A stretch of 64,000 nt of DNA. It comes from Eremomyces bilateralis CBS 781.70 (lineage: Eukaryota > Ascomycota > Dothideomycetes > Eremomycetales > Eremomycetaceae). Below the pieces are notes generated by a model. It did no database searches, had not been told where the DNA came from, and was given only the letters and a program-made list of their open reading frames with translations. The translations under genes and the position numbers were made by a program. Positions 1-13,719 of this stretch are shown here, in pieces. The stretch covers positions 219,479 through 283,478 of the forward strand of contig NW_022985069.1 in assembly GCF_010015585.1 (NCBI RefSeq). The letters are read 5' to 3'. Every line of letters begins with the position of its first letter. Positions within the stretch are counted from its first letter, which is position 1.

Positions 1-1338
1 TGTGACCAAAGCTCGTCGCAGGGCGTCTTGCAAGTGCAGTCCGAAGATGTTCCCCGATCGCTCGCTGTACATGGCTCCAATGGAAGCCAGTGTCAAATAT
101 AGAACAGGTGGTGCAAGGTCGCACTTGAATCCGCGAACCCAGAATAGCGGCCAAAGAGCATGGAACCTTGTAAAGTAGAGCTTAACAAAGTGGTGCAAGA
201 GATGAGGCATATCTGACTCTGCCAATATGGACTGGTTGATGCCAAATACCCCAGCCACCGTGGCCGACATTGAATTCCAGAATCGAGATCGTTTCTCCAC
301 GTTCCGCGATGCAGCTGTTGACGAATGATTGAAAGCAAAGGTGATCAGCTGCTCGATCGTAGATGCCCATTTCTCCACATTCCCGGGCTTGGACGGGATC
401 CCCTGGGTTGGGGTTCCAAGTACAGGCTTTGGAAGTCGAGGGACAAAAGTAGGGGATGGTTGGTGGGATACACTAGGAAGAGAAGGGGAGAATGGAGTTT
501 GACTTTCGTTGAGGGGCAGTGCTACCGGTAATAGGGATCGAGCCACGTGTGAGATATCGGTGATAGGAACAATTCTCTGAGAGGTCGCTCCCAGGCGGAA
601 TTGGGAGGGTCCAACGGCCAGAGAAAGGGCTTCTGGAGTTGGTTCCACAGGGTGCTCCAAATCAAGTAGGAGATTTGGCTGAGCATACAGGTCCTCATGG
701 CGCCAAGGCCAGCCGGTCGGTTCCAACCAATTCCCTGAATGCCATATATCTTCCATGACAGCATCTAGGGAGTCGCTTGCGATTTCGAGCCTTTGCGTAC
801 TGGAAAGAAAGTCCGAACTCGAAGAGAAATCGGAACCTGACAGCTCCCAGGGTCCAATTGGAGAGGTGAGTTGATCTATGAGTGCTGAATTCGAGCTAGG
901 AGTATCACTCCTTATCGTCCCTACCGGGCTGGTTTCAGAGCGGCCGACTGATATCTGCCTAGATTTCGACTCTTTTATGTAGTTCCTTCGACTTAAGCGT
1001 CCAGTCTCGCTATCGGGCTCGTACGAACACGGATGATCGGCGTTGAGACACGATGAGCATGGAGTGCCTCCGGAGCATTTTGCCTTGGCCTTTTTGCAGC
1101 GAGCGCAGGCTCGTTGACCCCGTCTTCGTCCATCTTCGGAGTCGTGGATCCGAGAATGCCTCTGGAGGAGGTCGCGCCGCCGGAAGTTCAAATGGCATAT
1201 CGGACAGACATGATGGGGGCCGCCTTCGTGGTTATGTCGATGCCGGGTTAGAGAGTCGCGAGATTTGTACTTTTTACCACATGTCCCACAAACAAAGTTG
1301 TCTGCTCCAGAGAATGCTACTGACTCTGGTGGTGCCAT
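1..1338 (-). CDS. Hybrid C2H2 / Zn2Cys6 transcription factor, 5' part only
   Basis: Reading from the ATG at 1338 down to base 1 gives 446 codons without a stop; the gene continues beyond the window. Two tandem C2H2 fingers lie at residues 17-37 (C17, C20, H33, H37) and 45-65 (C45, C48, H61, H65). A Zn2Cys6 binuclear cluster follows at 78-104 with cysteines at 78, 81, 88, 94, 97 and 104. This order of two fingers then a cluster is a known fungus-specific class of nuclear regulators. Residues 110-330 are Ser/Pro-rich and probably disordered. From about residue 370 the sequence resembles the start of the fungal-specific transcription factor middle homology region, including a stretch around ASIGAMYSERSG. 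DNA target and regulated genes are unknown. No intron is needed in the visible part. It is divergent from the kinase-HET gene. Confidence 0.9.
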   Translation of the reverse strand, partial: MAPPESVAFSGADNFVCGTCGKKYKSRDSLTRHRHNHEGGPHHVCPICHLNFRRRDLLQRHSRIHDSEDGRRRGQRACARCKKAKAKCSGGTPCSSCLNADHPCSYEPDSETGRLSRRNYIKESKSRQISVGRSETSPVGTIRSDTPSSNSALIDQLTSPIGPWELSGSDFSSSSDFLSSTQRLEIASDSLDAVMEDIWHSGNWLEPTGWPWRHEDLYAQPNLLLDLEHPVEPTPEALSLAVGPSQFRLGATSQRIVPITDISHVARSLLPVALPLNESQTPFSPSLPSVSHQPSPTFVPRLPKPVLGTPTQGIPSKPGNVEKWASTIEQLITFAFNHSSTAASRNVEKRSRFWNSMSATVAGVFGINQSILAESDMPHLLHHFVKLYFTRFHALWPLFWVRGFKCDLAPPVLYLTLASIGAMYSERSGNIFGLHLQDALRRALVT

Positions 1339-3647
1339 TGAGGTCCGTTGTAAAAAATATTGTGCATGACTAAATGACGAGAAGCTTGAATTGAGTGCCA
1401 ATGAGATGTAAAGAAAGGTTATGCTACGCGGATTTACGAACGCCTCTTGCGAAGTATCACCAGAGAGTTCGCAGATATCCACCAGCGCAATCGAATAAGT
1501 AGTATGTCAAATGTGTCTCCATTCACGATATGGTCCGGAGTGAATATTTTGTCTGGGAGATCCAGCTGGATCGTTCGTGGCGGATTTAATATGTGGCGCG
1601 ACGCCTGCGAGCGGCATAGCAGACGCAGCTCTCCCTGGCAATGGCAACGAAACATTTGGCCGAAGACCGAAGCACTCTGCGCAATATCGGACTCCCATCC
1701 CGGCACCACGGAACCCCTCCATCAAGCCCGGACCCTCCGCCAAAATCAATGCTTTCATGGTATGAATGGAATGCTCCCTTTTCCAGACGAATCGGGTTCC
1801 GGCGAGAACGCGCGTACATCATCCGAACCAGTATATAGGGCTAGAAACGAACTAGGCGAGGGAAATTGGCAGACTTGCAAGCTCGAATTCGACCACGATA
1901 CAAGGGTGCTCAGTAGCAAGTGGGAGGAATATAATAGCGTTGGTGTGTTGGATGATGGAACGTAACGGATGAAGGGAGAAGGAAGGGATTCCTTCTGTAT
2001 CCCGATGGCGATATCACAACCCCACAGGGCGATAGCCATTACCCATATGGATCGCCTTAGCCCAAGTGAGGGCAATCAATGAACGTGACATCACGGGGTA
2101 AGATTTAACTGAACCTATTGCCGTCGTCGATGTTGATGTAGTACCATGTGGTAGTGGTGGCATTGCCAGTTGACGATGCGATCCAGGGAGGCCCCACACC
2201 CCACAGCCGAATAACTTCCAAGACTCTCGGCATTTGATCAGTTACGGGACTATACGGTACCATTATGCGCTATCGCTACCGAGAGGGTTGAGCGGGCGAA
2301 ATAATATTGAATATTATTAAAGATGTTCAGGATTTCCTGTTTGGTTGATGATACAGTAAGTTAGTGTTTCCTATCTAGTCATCAGGGAATCCAATTCTAC
2401 CTAGCTACCTAAAATCAGGCAGCCATATTCGTATTCCAACATCAGCTCCCAATCGCCACGCAATCACAACAATTTCACAACATTCACTACTTCCATGCAA
2501 AAATCGCGCATTGAGGGGCAATGCTTCAAAGGTTTATGATCTGAGCGTTCTATGGAAACGATCAAGATCAGTTGGATTTGTTGTTCACCAAATTGAATCC
2601 TCCTGACCTTTCCGTCTGGGCTGCGACCTGCGCCCTCCAGCCTTCCAGCAACAGGGGGTCGAACATCCAAAAGTCATTGGCGATGCTGTTATTCTCTGGC
2701 AGTTCCTTAATTTGGCGTTTTACTGTGTCTCCTAAACATTTGGTTCTCGTGAAGGAGAGTAAGTCTCTGGCCCTAGACCCAGATATACACCGCTTGTTCG
2801 ATGCTTGCGATTTTCGAGGCACCGGAATTCTGAAGTCCTAGTCAACAAATTAGACTTAATTAGTTGCTTTCTCACGTGCTTCAGCATACTTATCTGGAAT
2901 GGCTATGATATCATTATTATTATTAGGGCTTGAATAGAATATCCCGAAGGCCATGAGTTCGAGGGAGTGTCGCAGCACACCATCCGACTGTTCCTGTCGG
3001 GTCGGATTCGGTGTCTCCCGTGGTGGCAGTGCAAGCAGGGCTGGGGAAAAGATACAGGTACTGACTGCGCAAAATTATTAACGCCTCAACCAACACTCAA
3101 GGCGACGGGGAGAAGTGTTGGAGACGCATCAAGGTGCTTCTCAGCTCTTTAATCAGGGAACCAATAACGCCGTCTGAAGAATTATCTAGTCTCGAGTCTC
3201 CTGGAAACGGAATCAACGGAAGCTAACAGCATCAAGCTCGGGATGGTGTGCAACCATCCCGAAGACGAAGCATAGTAGGTTAACAGTTAGCACCGCCTCC
3301 CTCAAGTGCACGACTGGATGTTGGACATCAAACCAACGCTGAAAGTCATCTATTGGCATATTCGATCCATGGAAGTATGTCCAAGCTGGCAGTCGTAAGG
3401 TTGTTATATGGCACATGGTCTGCCTCTCATGTTGTTTACAATACTTCGTCCCAACCTAAGAGGTCGGGGGTCGATGCAACATGGCCTTCCGCCCTCGTTG
3501 AGCCTCTTCATAGCATTCCGCCTTATTTCAGCAGCATTTCCTTGGTCCATTCTAGTCTTTTGAGATCCGTCGTCCAAGTCCGTTTGTTTCCTTCAAGTCA
3601 TTTTCTATGACCGGTCAGAAATCTTGACCGACCCCATACGGTCTCCC
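1339..3647. other. 2.3-kb divergent intergenic region
   Basis: This stretch separates the starts of the zinc-finger factor (minus) and the kinase-HET gene (plus), so it should carry both promoters and 5' leaders. A 172-codon plus-strand frame at 1447-1965 and overlapping minus-strand frames show no recognisable domain, and open frames overlap on both strands, so I do not call a gene. The part around 2270-2450 and 2840-2940 is AT-rich, with a short ATT repeat near 2912. A small exon or lineage-specific gene cannot be excluded. Confidence 0.5.
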
Positions 3648-6600
3648 ATGATGGATCGATTCTCTTCAGAGCAGCTTGAATATTTTCAAGATGGGCAAAA
3701 CGATATCGATGGCAATCAACAGCAAGGCCTTGTGGGACAGAACCTAAATTCCTATATGCCGAATTCGCCATACCGGTTTGGGATGCCTGGGTCCTCCGTT
3801 CCAAGTCAAAATGCATCTCCTTTCCTCTTTAGCCCCGGTCCTACCTACTCTGAGCAGTCTCATGCGCAAAACCTTAGCAACGTACCTGCCCAACTCCGAG
3901 TTTCCACACCATCTTCAACTTTCCCGCCCCTCTCTTATCACCAGAGTCCTGCTATAGGCTTGATGCCTGGACTACCACGGACAGATCTCAGTCCGGATCA
4001 GTCATGGTTTGGTGACCCGAATCTGTTGGTATGTTATCTAGAGGACTTCTTCCCTACCATCACACATTTCCCCTAACTTGGGTACTAGTCCATATCATCC
4101 TCGACTGGGCTGTCCGATACCCTTTCTACCCCCGTTTCAGGACAAGGGACCGTATCCACCTCTAACAATAGTTCCCTACCACCCTTAAGCCTTCCCTTTC
4201 AAACAGAGCCAGTTAACAAACAGACACAACCGGGTCTGGGCCACGCAATGAAACGACATGCAACGGAATCTCCAGCCGAGGGAAGGAAGAGACAAAAACA
4301 CAACGTTTCCGAGCCAGAAAATTCAGTTCACGGACAGAACATGAATAAGTGGAAGCAGCGAGGGCATGGGCAGCGCGAAAACCGTCAGCATGGTGTGCAC
4401 AATTCACAGCCTCCACCCGGATTGGAGGGTTGGTTCGAGGATATGGTAAAGGCCAGTTGGAAAACCACAAATAGGTCTCCCACCAGAGAATGTTTGTCCG
4501 GCATTGCGAAAAGCTTCAACCTGTCGCTCGAGATGGTTGAAGTCTGGACTCACAAGCTCTGTATGGACCAGTCTATCCCCTCCGGCGTAGATCCGACACT
4601 GTTATCCGCTCATACGCGGAACCTTAACTCTCCGAATCGAAAGCGAGCGACCTCGGCCCCCAGCTCGCCATTGTCGGGCGGCGTTGTGCTTGACCACGAG
4701 CTACGGACACGGCTCGAGAAATATGTCCTCGATGCGCAGAGTAAAGATTGCAAGAAAACAAGCAGAAACCCCGATGGCATGTTCCATTGCACATGGAACT
4801 GCGGCTACACCACCAACCGGACGGATGACTGGCAAAAGCACGAGGAAATCCGCCAACCCCAGAAATTCTGGATTTGTCAGTTTTGCTCGCGCGAGGAGGC
4901 AAATATCGCACATAGGGATGACAAGATGGTGGAACATCTAGTCGCAAAACACAAGGAAGACCTTTCCCCAGGCAAGCCCTTGGATTCGAAAGGTCTGAAG
5001 GGACTTGCAAGGGAAAAGCTACCGACGATGCACGTACTACAGTATCGAGAATCTTTCATTCTGCGCTGTGGTTTCGGTGGCTATAAGTTCAAGAGCTGGG
5101 ACGACAGGAACAAGCATCTCATTGCCCATTTCCGTGGAACAATCGAGCCGTCCTCCGCGTTTCCTGCGAACTGGTTAATGCCATGGCCGGACTATATGTC
5201 AGACGGATGCAAAAGACGTGATGATGCTTCGCCAACGATGAGGAAAGGGAAGAACGCCGCCCCATCCTGGGAAAAGGGAGACCCGGGATACTCTAATTCG
5301 CACAATCGTACGACCAGCGAAGGCAACCCGGCCTTCCCCGCAAACTCCACTGAACACAACCAGCTTTCGTCCTGGGTTTCAGAAGACCTTAGCTTCATGG
5401 ACCTTGGAGGCACGAAACTGGAAAGTTCGACTGCCGGCCTTCGCATTCTCGACCAAAACTTCATCTCTCTTCGTACCATTGCGAAACTTGGCACCGGCGT
5501 CACGGCCGAAGTAGACAAGGTTCGGGCTGAAGACGGAACGGAGTACGCGAGGAAGATGGTGAAGAACCCTCGACGACGCCCGTCGATAATGCAAAGATTG
5601 GTGCACGAATCACATATCATGCGGTCCATGGCGCACGAATCCCTCGTAACCTTCGTTGCTCTGGTTCAAGAAGGCGAGAGGCTGTATCTTCTCATGACTC
5701 CAGCCGCCGAACTGGATCTGGAACAATTCTTGAGAGGAGAGGAGTCCAGGGTTGCCCTGGAGTCAAGTTTGATTGATCTCTGCTCGTCTGCAGCGGAAGG
5801 CTTGTCCTACATGCATCGCCATCAAGTATACCACCGGGACCTCAAACCAGCGAATATTCTGGTTCACAATCGGAAGCTGTTGCTCGCCGATTTCGGTTTA
5901 TCTTATCGATCGAAGGATGAGGTTAAATCGTCCATTCGCAACGCACCCTCCCCGATGTATGCCGCCCCCGAAGCCGCTCGAGGATCTCCGCACGGAATGC
6001 AGTCCGATGTTTTTTCACTGGGATGCGTCTTCCTCGAGGTTCTTGCCGTGCGCCTTGGTGAATCTGTGGGCGACGTCCACGCGGCACTCGGCATGTCCAA
6101 GGACACCGGTCGACGCGCAACATATCGTGAAAAGATCGGAGAGATTATGGATTGGATCTCTAGCCGATGCTCGCCCCAAGAGCTCGATCGAAAAATGTGC
6201 GACCTGGCTAGAGCTATGATGGATCCGCTACCTCAACGCAGGCCAACCGCTACCCAGGTTCTCGAGACATTGCACCAGCTCCAGGTTCCAGGCTTGCATG
6301 GCGCTTTGGAGAACCATCCTGGCCTTGTTTCATCGCCAGTCAATTCCGAGGAAACTGGAGCTGTCCAAAGTTTGGGGCCGTCAACCTGGTGGACAATTAA
6401 GTTCCAATTGCAGAACTATTTCCTGGCTCTGAGCCAGATTGTCCGGTTTGACTCACATCGAATCTCCCACGGCCCAGGCAATCCGATTGCATTTGGAAAC
6501 GATACAATGCAGTCATACCCAGCACGATTGTTAGACTTGAGCCAATATACTCCAGAGGAGGAGAGAGTTCGACTAGTTCTGGCTTCCATGGTCAAACCGT

Positions 6601-7814
6601 CCGCGGCCTACGTGGCTTTGAGCCATATATGGTCACCATCGGACGAGATCTGCACAACGCGTCAGTCGCTTGCACAGTTTGAGAGAGCAATCCATTGGAA
6701 TATTCTTCCGTTGAAAGTTCAAGACGCATTGCGAGCAACAGTCCGGATGGGATGGAGATATCTCTGGGTCGACACTCTCTGCATTGTCCAAGATGATGAA
6801 AAAGAGCGGCAAGAAGCGGTGTTAAAGATGTCGCGGATTTACTCAAGCGCCATAGCGGTCATCATCGCCATATCTGAGCTCGATAGTCCCACTGGTGCAA
6901 ACGACTCGGTTGCAACATCCACGCTGTGGTCGCCAGCGAAATCAAAACCCTTCACTTCGGGATCCTTCACACTTGTCCACCGCTCTAAAGAGACAGCCAG
7001 GTATTCATTATCGCAAGCTTCCAACCCGACCGCGTCTGTCTTAGATAGATTCACGGTCAACGTGCAATCTGACCCGCAGAATAGTTCATCACGATGGTGG
7101 ATGATCCAGAAAACACCAATAATTAGGTCAATACAAAGCACGTCTTGTGGTCCATACCCCCATAAGCCCTGCCGAGTCTGTATCGGTCGCAGAGTCCGGC
7201 GCGCAACACGGCTTCTGCAGACTCTGGCGCGGCTTGTCGGGCAAACCAAAGGAGTGAGTACCACTACTTCGAAGCCATATGACATCCCTACTAACGGAAT
7301 CCAGGCTGCCCGAAGGACGCATTTGCGGCAGAAATCCATCACCGGTGAAGCCAGCCCCGGCGCCCAAGTCCAACCAAGCCCACTGTACACCGATGTCATT
7401 GGCATCGGCGGCGGCGACTGCGGCGGATTCGACGACAGCTCTCTATTCCCAACGCGCCGGGACTTCTCCGGCCTTGGTGTGAATTCCGCATACGGGGCAT
7501 ACGTCAGCGCACCGAATCCACTCCCTCCATCCGATGAAGATGAAGGCTATCTCAGCGCGTCGGAGCATTGCTCCTTAAGCGATCGCGACCTAATGCGCGA
7601 CCTAGACGAAGGCACGGATTTGGGAGAGCTAGACAATTTGGCGCCAGACGTGCAGGCCGAGCTTCGTGCGTGCATCGGAATTGGGATGTATACCATGCCT
7701 GTGGCAACTGCGAGTGTCGATCCGGAGCATGTGAAATGGTGGAATCTGAATGATGTTAGCTCGTGGGTATCGACGATTGAATCTTCGGTCTCGGACGTGT
7801 GTGACCTGATTTAA
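3648..7814 (+). CDS. Zinc finger - protein kinase - HET domain fusion protein
   Basis: Model: join(3648..4028, 4089..7253, 7305..7814), 1351 residues. The first intron (60 nt) has GTATGT, CCTAACT and TAG. The second (51 nt) has GTGAGT, CTACTAAC and CAG but also reads through in frame. The N-terminal ~240 residues are Ser/Gln/Pro-rich, followed by a basic KRxxxxxRKRQK stretch (possible nuclear signal). C2H2-like Cys/His pairs lie near residues 358-380, 390-415 and 451-475. A kinase domain spans about 587-861 and keeps the VAIK-type lysine (K616), HRDLKPAN (HRD at 709-711), DFG (728-730) and an APE motif, so it is probably active. A HET (heterokaryon incompatibility) domain follows at about 960-1055, with YVALSHIW and LWVDTLCIVQDD. 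The last ~280 residues are acidic and unassigned. HET domains trigger incompatibility-type cell death in several fungi. The role of this fusion is unknown, and nothing visible breaks the frame between kinase and HET. Confidence 0.85.
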
Positions 7815-8196
7815 CCCTTTCCCACCTGTGGATCCGTTCATTTCGTTCAGAGGTGAAGGGGTTTTTTTTTATTTGACTGAGCGTTCCCAGCCGAGATACC
7901 CGTCTGTTTTTCCTGAACATGTTCTCTTATATGACGACAATGCGGCATTTCATAGTCCCTGAATATATCACTAGAATCTATAACCATATAGGGAATACCG
8001 TACATTGAGGGACCTCGTAGTATCGTACCCTTCGCGTCCCGAATTGTGCCAAGAGCACTTTTCGGGGCAATGCCCAGTCTATCCGAGATCTAACCATAGT
8101 CTAACCATTGTCCATAGACGCCGAGCCCCGATCCATATCTAGCCGCGTCTCGTTAAATTATCGCAATGAACCGTCAAGGCCTGGATGGCAAGCTCT
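7815..8196. other. Convergent 3' region between the HET-kinase gene and MET8
   Basis: Two genes end facing each other here. A T-tract at 7861-7870 lies just after the HET-kinase stop and could belong to its 3' end region. I see no further gene. Confidence 0.5.
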
Positions 8197-9189
8197 TCAC
8201 CCCGCCCGAATCTGCGCGAGTGATGGCACGTTGGCCTCCTGATAATGTCCCAGAAGTTTCTCCATGTCGCCGTCGTCCATATCACATAGATCCTCCAATG
8301 GCCATGCCTCGCAGACCTTCGACATCCTTCAAGCGACAGTCAGCACTCATCATCCCATCTACACCAAGATGCTCACCATTTCATCCGCTTCGGCCCCTCC
8401 TCCGCCGTCGTTGCCACCTCCCTCAACTTCCTCCGCAGCTCCCCCACCTTCAGAATCGCCGCTCCCGCATTCTCCGGCAACCCCTCCGCCACCTTGCGCC
8501 TCACAATATTCGCCATCTTTGGCCCGTTCCCGTTCGTGCTGACCATGATCTGCAGCGGCCCGTCGCGGTGCACGCTGCCGAAGTAGAAGTCGCACTCGGG
8601 CGGCACGTCCGCGATGTTCGCGGGGATGCGCCGCGCCTGGCAGAGCTGGTAGACCTCTGTCGAGGCGGCGGGGTCGTCGACGGCGCAAAGGACCATGGCG
8701 GCGTCGTCGAGGTCGGAGGGCGCGAAGGGGCGGTCGATGTGAGTGACTTGGCCGGCGGCGATGCGGTGGGCGACTTCGTCGTTGAGGCCGGAGCGGGGGC
8801 AGACGACGGTGACGTGCGCGTCGGCGTTTAGGACGTGGACGATGCGGCCGGCTGCGACCTGGGATGGAGATATGTCAGGAACGTTGAACGGAAGGGATTT
8901 GTTTCGATGGAGGGGCAATTACCTCACCACCGCCGATGACGAGGACATTCTTCCCTCGAACTTGCCAGGCGAGGATCAAGGATCCTCCACCTTGGATCTC
9001 GGGATATTTGCTGGCCATTCTCGCGACGGACGGGACATTGCTAGATGAAGGAGGTGAAGCTTCCGTGGAATTGTTGTCGAGAACCCTGGGCCACATGTGG
9101 GGAGCATCCGCAACATCATATCTGCCGTCATCGCTGGATCCTGGGCGTTTGACCTCGCCTTCGTTTGAATTTTGATAGTTGGGCTTCAT
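8197..9189 (-). CDS. MET8: Siroheme synthase: precorrin-2 dehydrogenase / sirohydrochlorin ferrochelatase
   Basis: Model: complement of 9189..8923, 8858..8377 and 8326..8197, 292 residues. Introns of 64 and 50 nt have GTAATT and GTGAGC donors. Met8 oxidises precorrin-2 with NAD+ and inserts iron to give siroheme, the cofactor of sulfite and nitrite reductases. The NAD-binding loop IGGGE (residues 85-89) is split by intron 1 exactly after the Glu. The catalytic region ANIAD (Asp173 matches the key Asp of yeast Met8) is followed by CDFYFGS and by LQIMVSTNG. The third exon supplies the C-terminal helical part beginning WMSKVCEAW, typical of fungal Met8. Length is close to the yeast enzyme (about 274). 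There is a short Ser/Pro-rich N-terminal extension, so the ATG at 9189 is likely but not proven. Confidence 0.93.
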
Positions 9190-10313
9190 ATTTACTAGCT
9201 ACGTACCGGTATCTACTACATCTACAGATTGCATTCATACTCTGTTTAACAGTCTAGGCAAGTTTGCCTATGTTCCGATGGGTAAATATAGGCGCAGGTT
9301 GCTACGTTTTGTAACGTAGTCACTCCTGTCAACCAAGCACTCGAACAACGATTGTGACCACATGATCCGTCTTTTACTCTCCCGTAGATATATGGCTTGA
9401 TGGTGGTATTAGGATAGTTTCTAGGATATCGAATATTTTCAATATTTCTACACCAGCGTCTCACAATGGAGCGGTGGGCCAAAACGAAGTCACAGTGCAA
9501 GTGTGGGATCAAGCTGGAATTCTGACCAATTTTGATTTCTATTGTGAGCGAAAAGCTAACGGAACACCTCGGTGAAACTTGGGGAGAAGGGGGAGGAAAG
9601 AAGTGAAACATTGTGTCATTCGGACTTTTGTGTGTGTGTGAAATCCATCGTCATACCCATCGTGAATGCAACCATGCCACACCATCCGTGGCGTCGAATA
9701 GGGCGAGTGCCTCATCTCGTTTCGCGAGGAGAGAGAAACCCGTCCAATAATGCAACGACGTGCCGTGGAGCATGTGTAATTCTCGCTCATTCATCACAGA
9801 AGCCACGAAGCTTTTAATATCTCTAATCGGTGTCTATGACGGTTCGAGGCAGGGGTTCGTGGATCGCGTGAAAACGGGAAGAAGCCGAGCGGTAGTCGTT
9901 CGTGGGAAAAGTTTCGTTTTCCGGTTCGAAAAACCCCGCGATCGTGAATCCCATGATAGAAACCAAAACACGGAAATCGAGTCTCGCTTCTGAATCCGAA
10001 GAGAGATTACCTTTTTCCGAGGCATCCGCGCCGGTTTCTCTGACGAAGTGAACGTGCGCGAATCGCTTTCTCAAAAGCAGCGACCATTCGCAGATTCACC
10101 TCAGAGACATGCAGCGCGATCTATGCAGACGGGGTATTTTGAGACGATTAAGGACTTCGGGTCGGTCTGTCAAGTCCTGACGAAAAGAAAAGCCGATGAA
10201 AACCGATGATGCGAATCCGAAACAGAAAAGGGGAAGAAAAGGGAAGTTGCACGAGTCTATTGCGCAGAGATGGCCGCGAGGGGGCCGGTTCGTGGGTCTT
10301 GAAGGGACGTCGT
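9190..10313. other. Intergenic region, MET8 promoter and DED1 3' side
   Basis: This 1.1-kb stretch carries the MET8 promoter/leader and the DED1 3' untranslated region. Only short overlapping frames without domains are present. No RNA gene or repeat was recognised. Confidence 0.5.
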
Positions 10314-12485
<2,172 letters not shown>

Positions 12486-13719
12486 TTTGAATCGGTCGGT
12501 CGTTGCTTGAATGACTGGTATCGAATGGTTGCAAGAGTTTTTACTTGGTGTCGATGCTCAGTGGCAAAGCTTTTATTTTGATCGAGAGTTGTGTGTTGAG
12601 TCGAAACGGAGCACAACAAAAGATTTGAGATTAGCGAGAAATCCAAACGTTCGTCTGGAGGCGTCTTCGCAAGAGAAAAGCAGAGTTCCTTAGAAGGCTG
12701 CTTTTGCTTAGGATGGAAACGAAAACGTGTTTTGGTTGGGTTCGTGTTCTCGTCGAAAGGAGAACGAACAGTGGCAATGTCAATCGACGTTCAGGTCGAC
12801 AGGCAGAAGCAAAGCCCAAGCAAAAGCACCGAGTGGGGAATAGATCAGACGCAACTTTCCCTGTAGAGACTGACAGGAAAAGCAGAAATGAAAGGAATGA
12901 GGAGTATTGAGGTGAATTTTGGATGTCGAGGAGAAAGGGTGTTTGGGGAGAGAGTGATGAAGGTTTTGAGAGAGAGGGAGAGAAGTGATGAGAAAGTGCT
13001 AAGAAAGTGCTGGTGCAAGAAATTTTGGGGATGGCCAGTGGGTACTTTTACGGGGGTTCAGTGTATTGAAAAATACTAAAGTCTTTGCCCCCAAGCAAAA
13101 TGCCCCTATAATTTTGCCTAAAGGGGAATGGTCAGTGTCTTAGCTGTCACGAAAAGTGACAAGTCATGTGTTCCAGGCACTTCCAGCCCGAAAGATGCGA
13201 TGACTTGGACGGTACACTTCAGCTGAGTTCAGGACAAGCAAGTCGATTACAGGAGGAACCGCCCAGGTACTCAACCGATCTCTCTGAACCGTTGATTGTA
13301 ATATCTTTGTCCACAAGACCCAAGACCTAAAGCCTTGTTTACTAACTTATAAAATCGGAATCTATGTATTGTGGACGCCTCTTCACTGTTGAACAGTTCC
13401 GCCACAAGTAGATGCACTAACCAACTGATGGTGTCGCCTCAGTTAGCCTTGGACTCGTTATGACGCCATCTGATGGACTTGTAAAATGTAAATGGTATAT
13501 CTCAATCACCGTAGTCAAAATGGAGTCCTGGAAACAAAAAGATCTGCGTCATCATCATCGGAAGCACTTCTTGAAAGTTGAAGCAGTCCTTGAAAGTTGG
13601 AACACTCCTTCAAGGCTCTCTTGCAAGATCATAGGAATAAGGCATCTACGCTTGCGCGTGTGGGACGAGGTTTAAGAAGATCAGGAGTCATCGTTGGTTA
13701 TTCAAGGAGTCGATATTTA
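12486..13719. other. DED1 upstream region and cyclophilin 3' side
   Basis: The 600 bases upstream of the DED1 start are purine-rich on the plus strand (pyrimidine-rich on the sense strand), consistent with a long leader and promoter of a highly expressed translation gene. From about 13080 to 13719 I see only short frames without domains. Confidence 0.45.

Noticed and set aside
1447-1965. 172-codon plus-strand frame upstream of the zinc-finger factor
   Set aside because: No recognisable domain, no splice context, and competing frames on the other strand of the same stretch.
6839-7405. 188-codon minus-strand frame inside the kinase-HET gene
   Set aside because: Antisense of the HET coding region; no domain and no separate promoter or splice evidence.
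8166-8831. 221-codon plus-strand frame
   Set aside because: Lies opposite the well-supported MET8 exons and is low-complexity; its composition follows the C/G switch.
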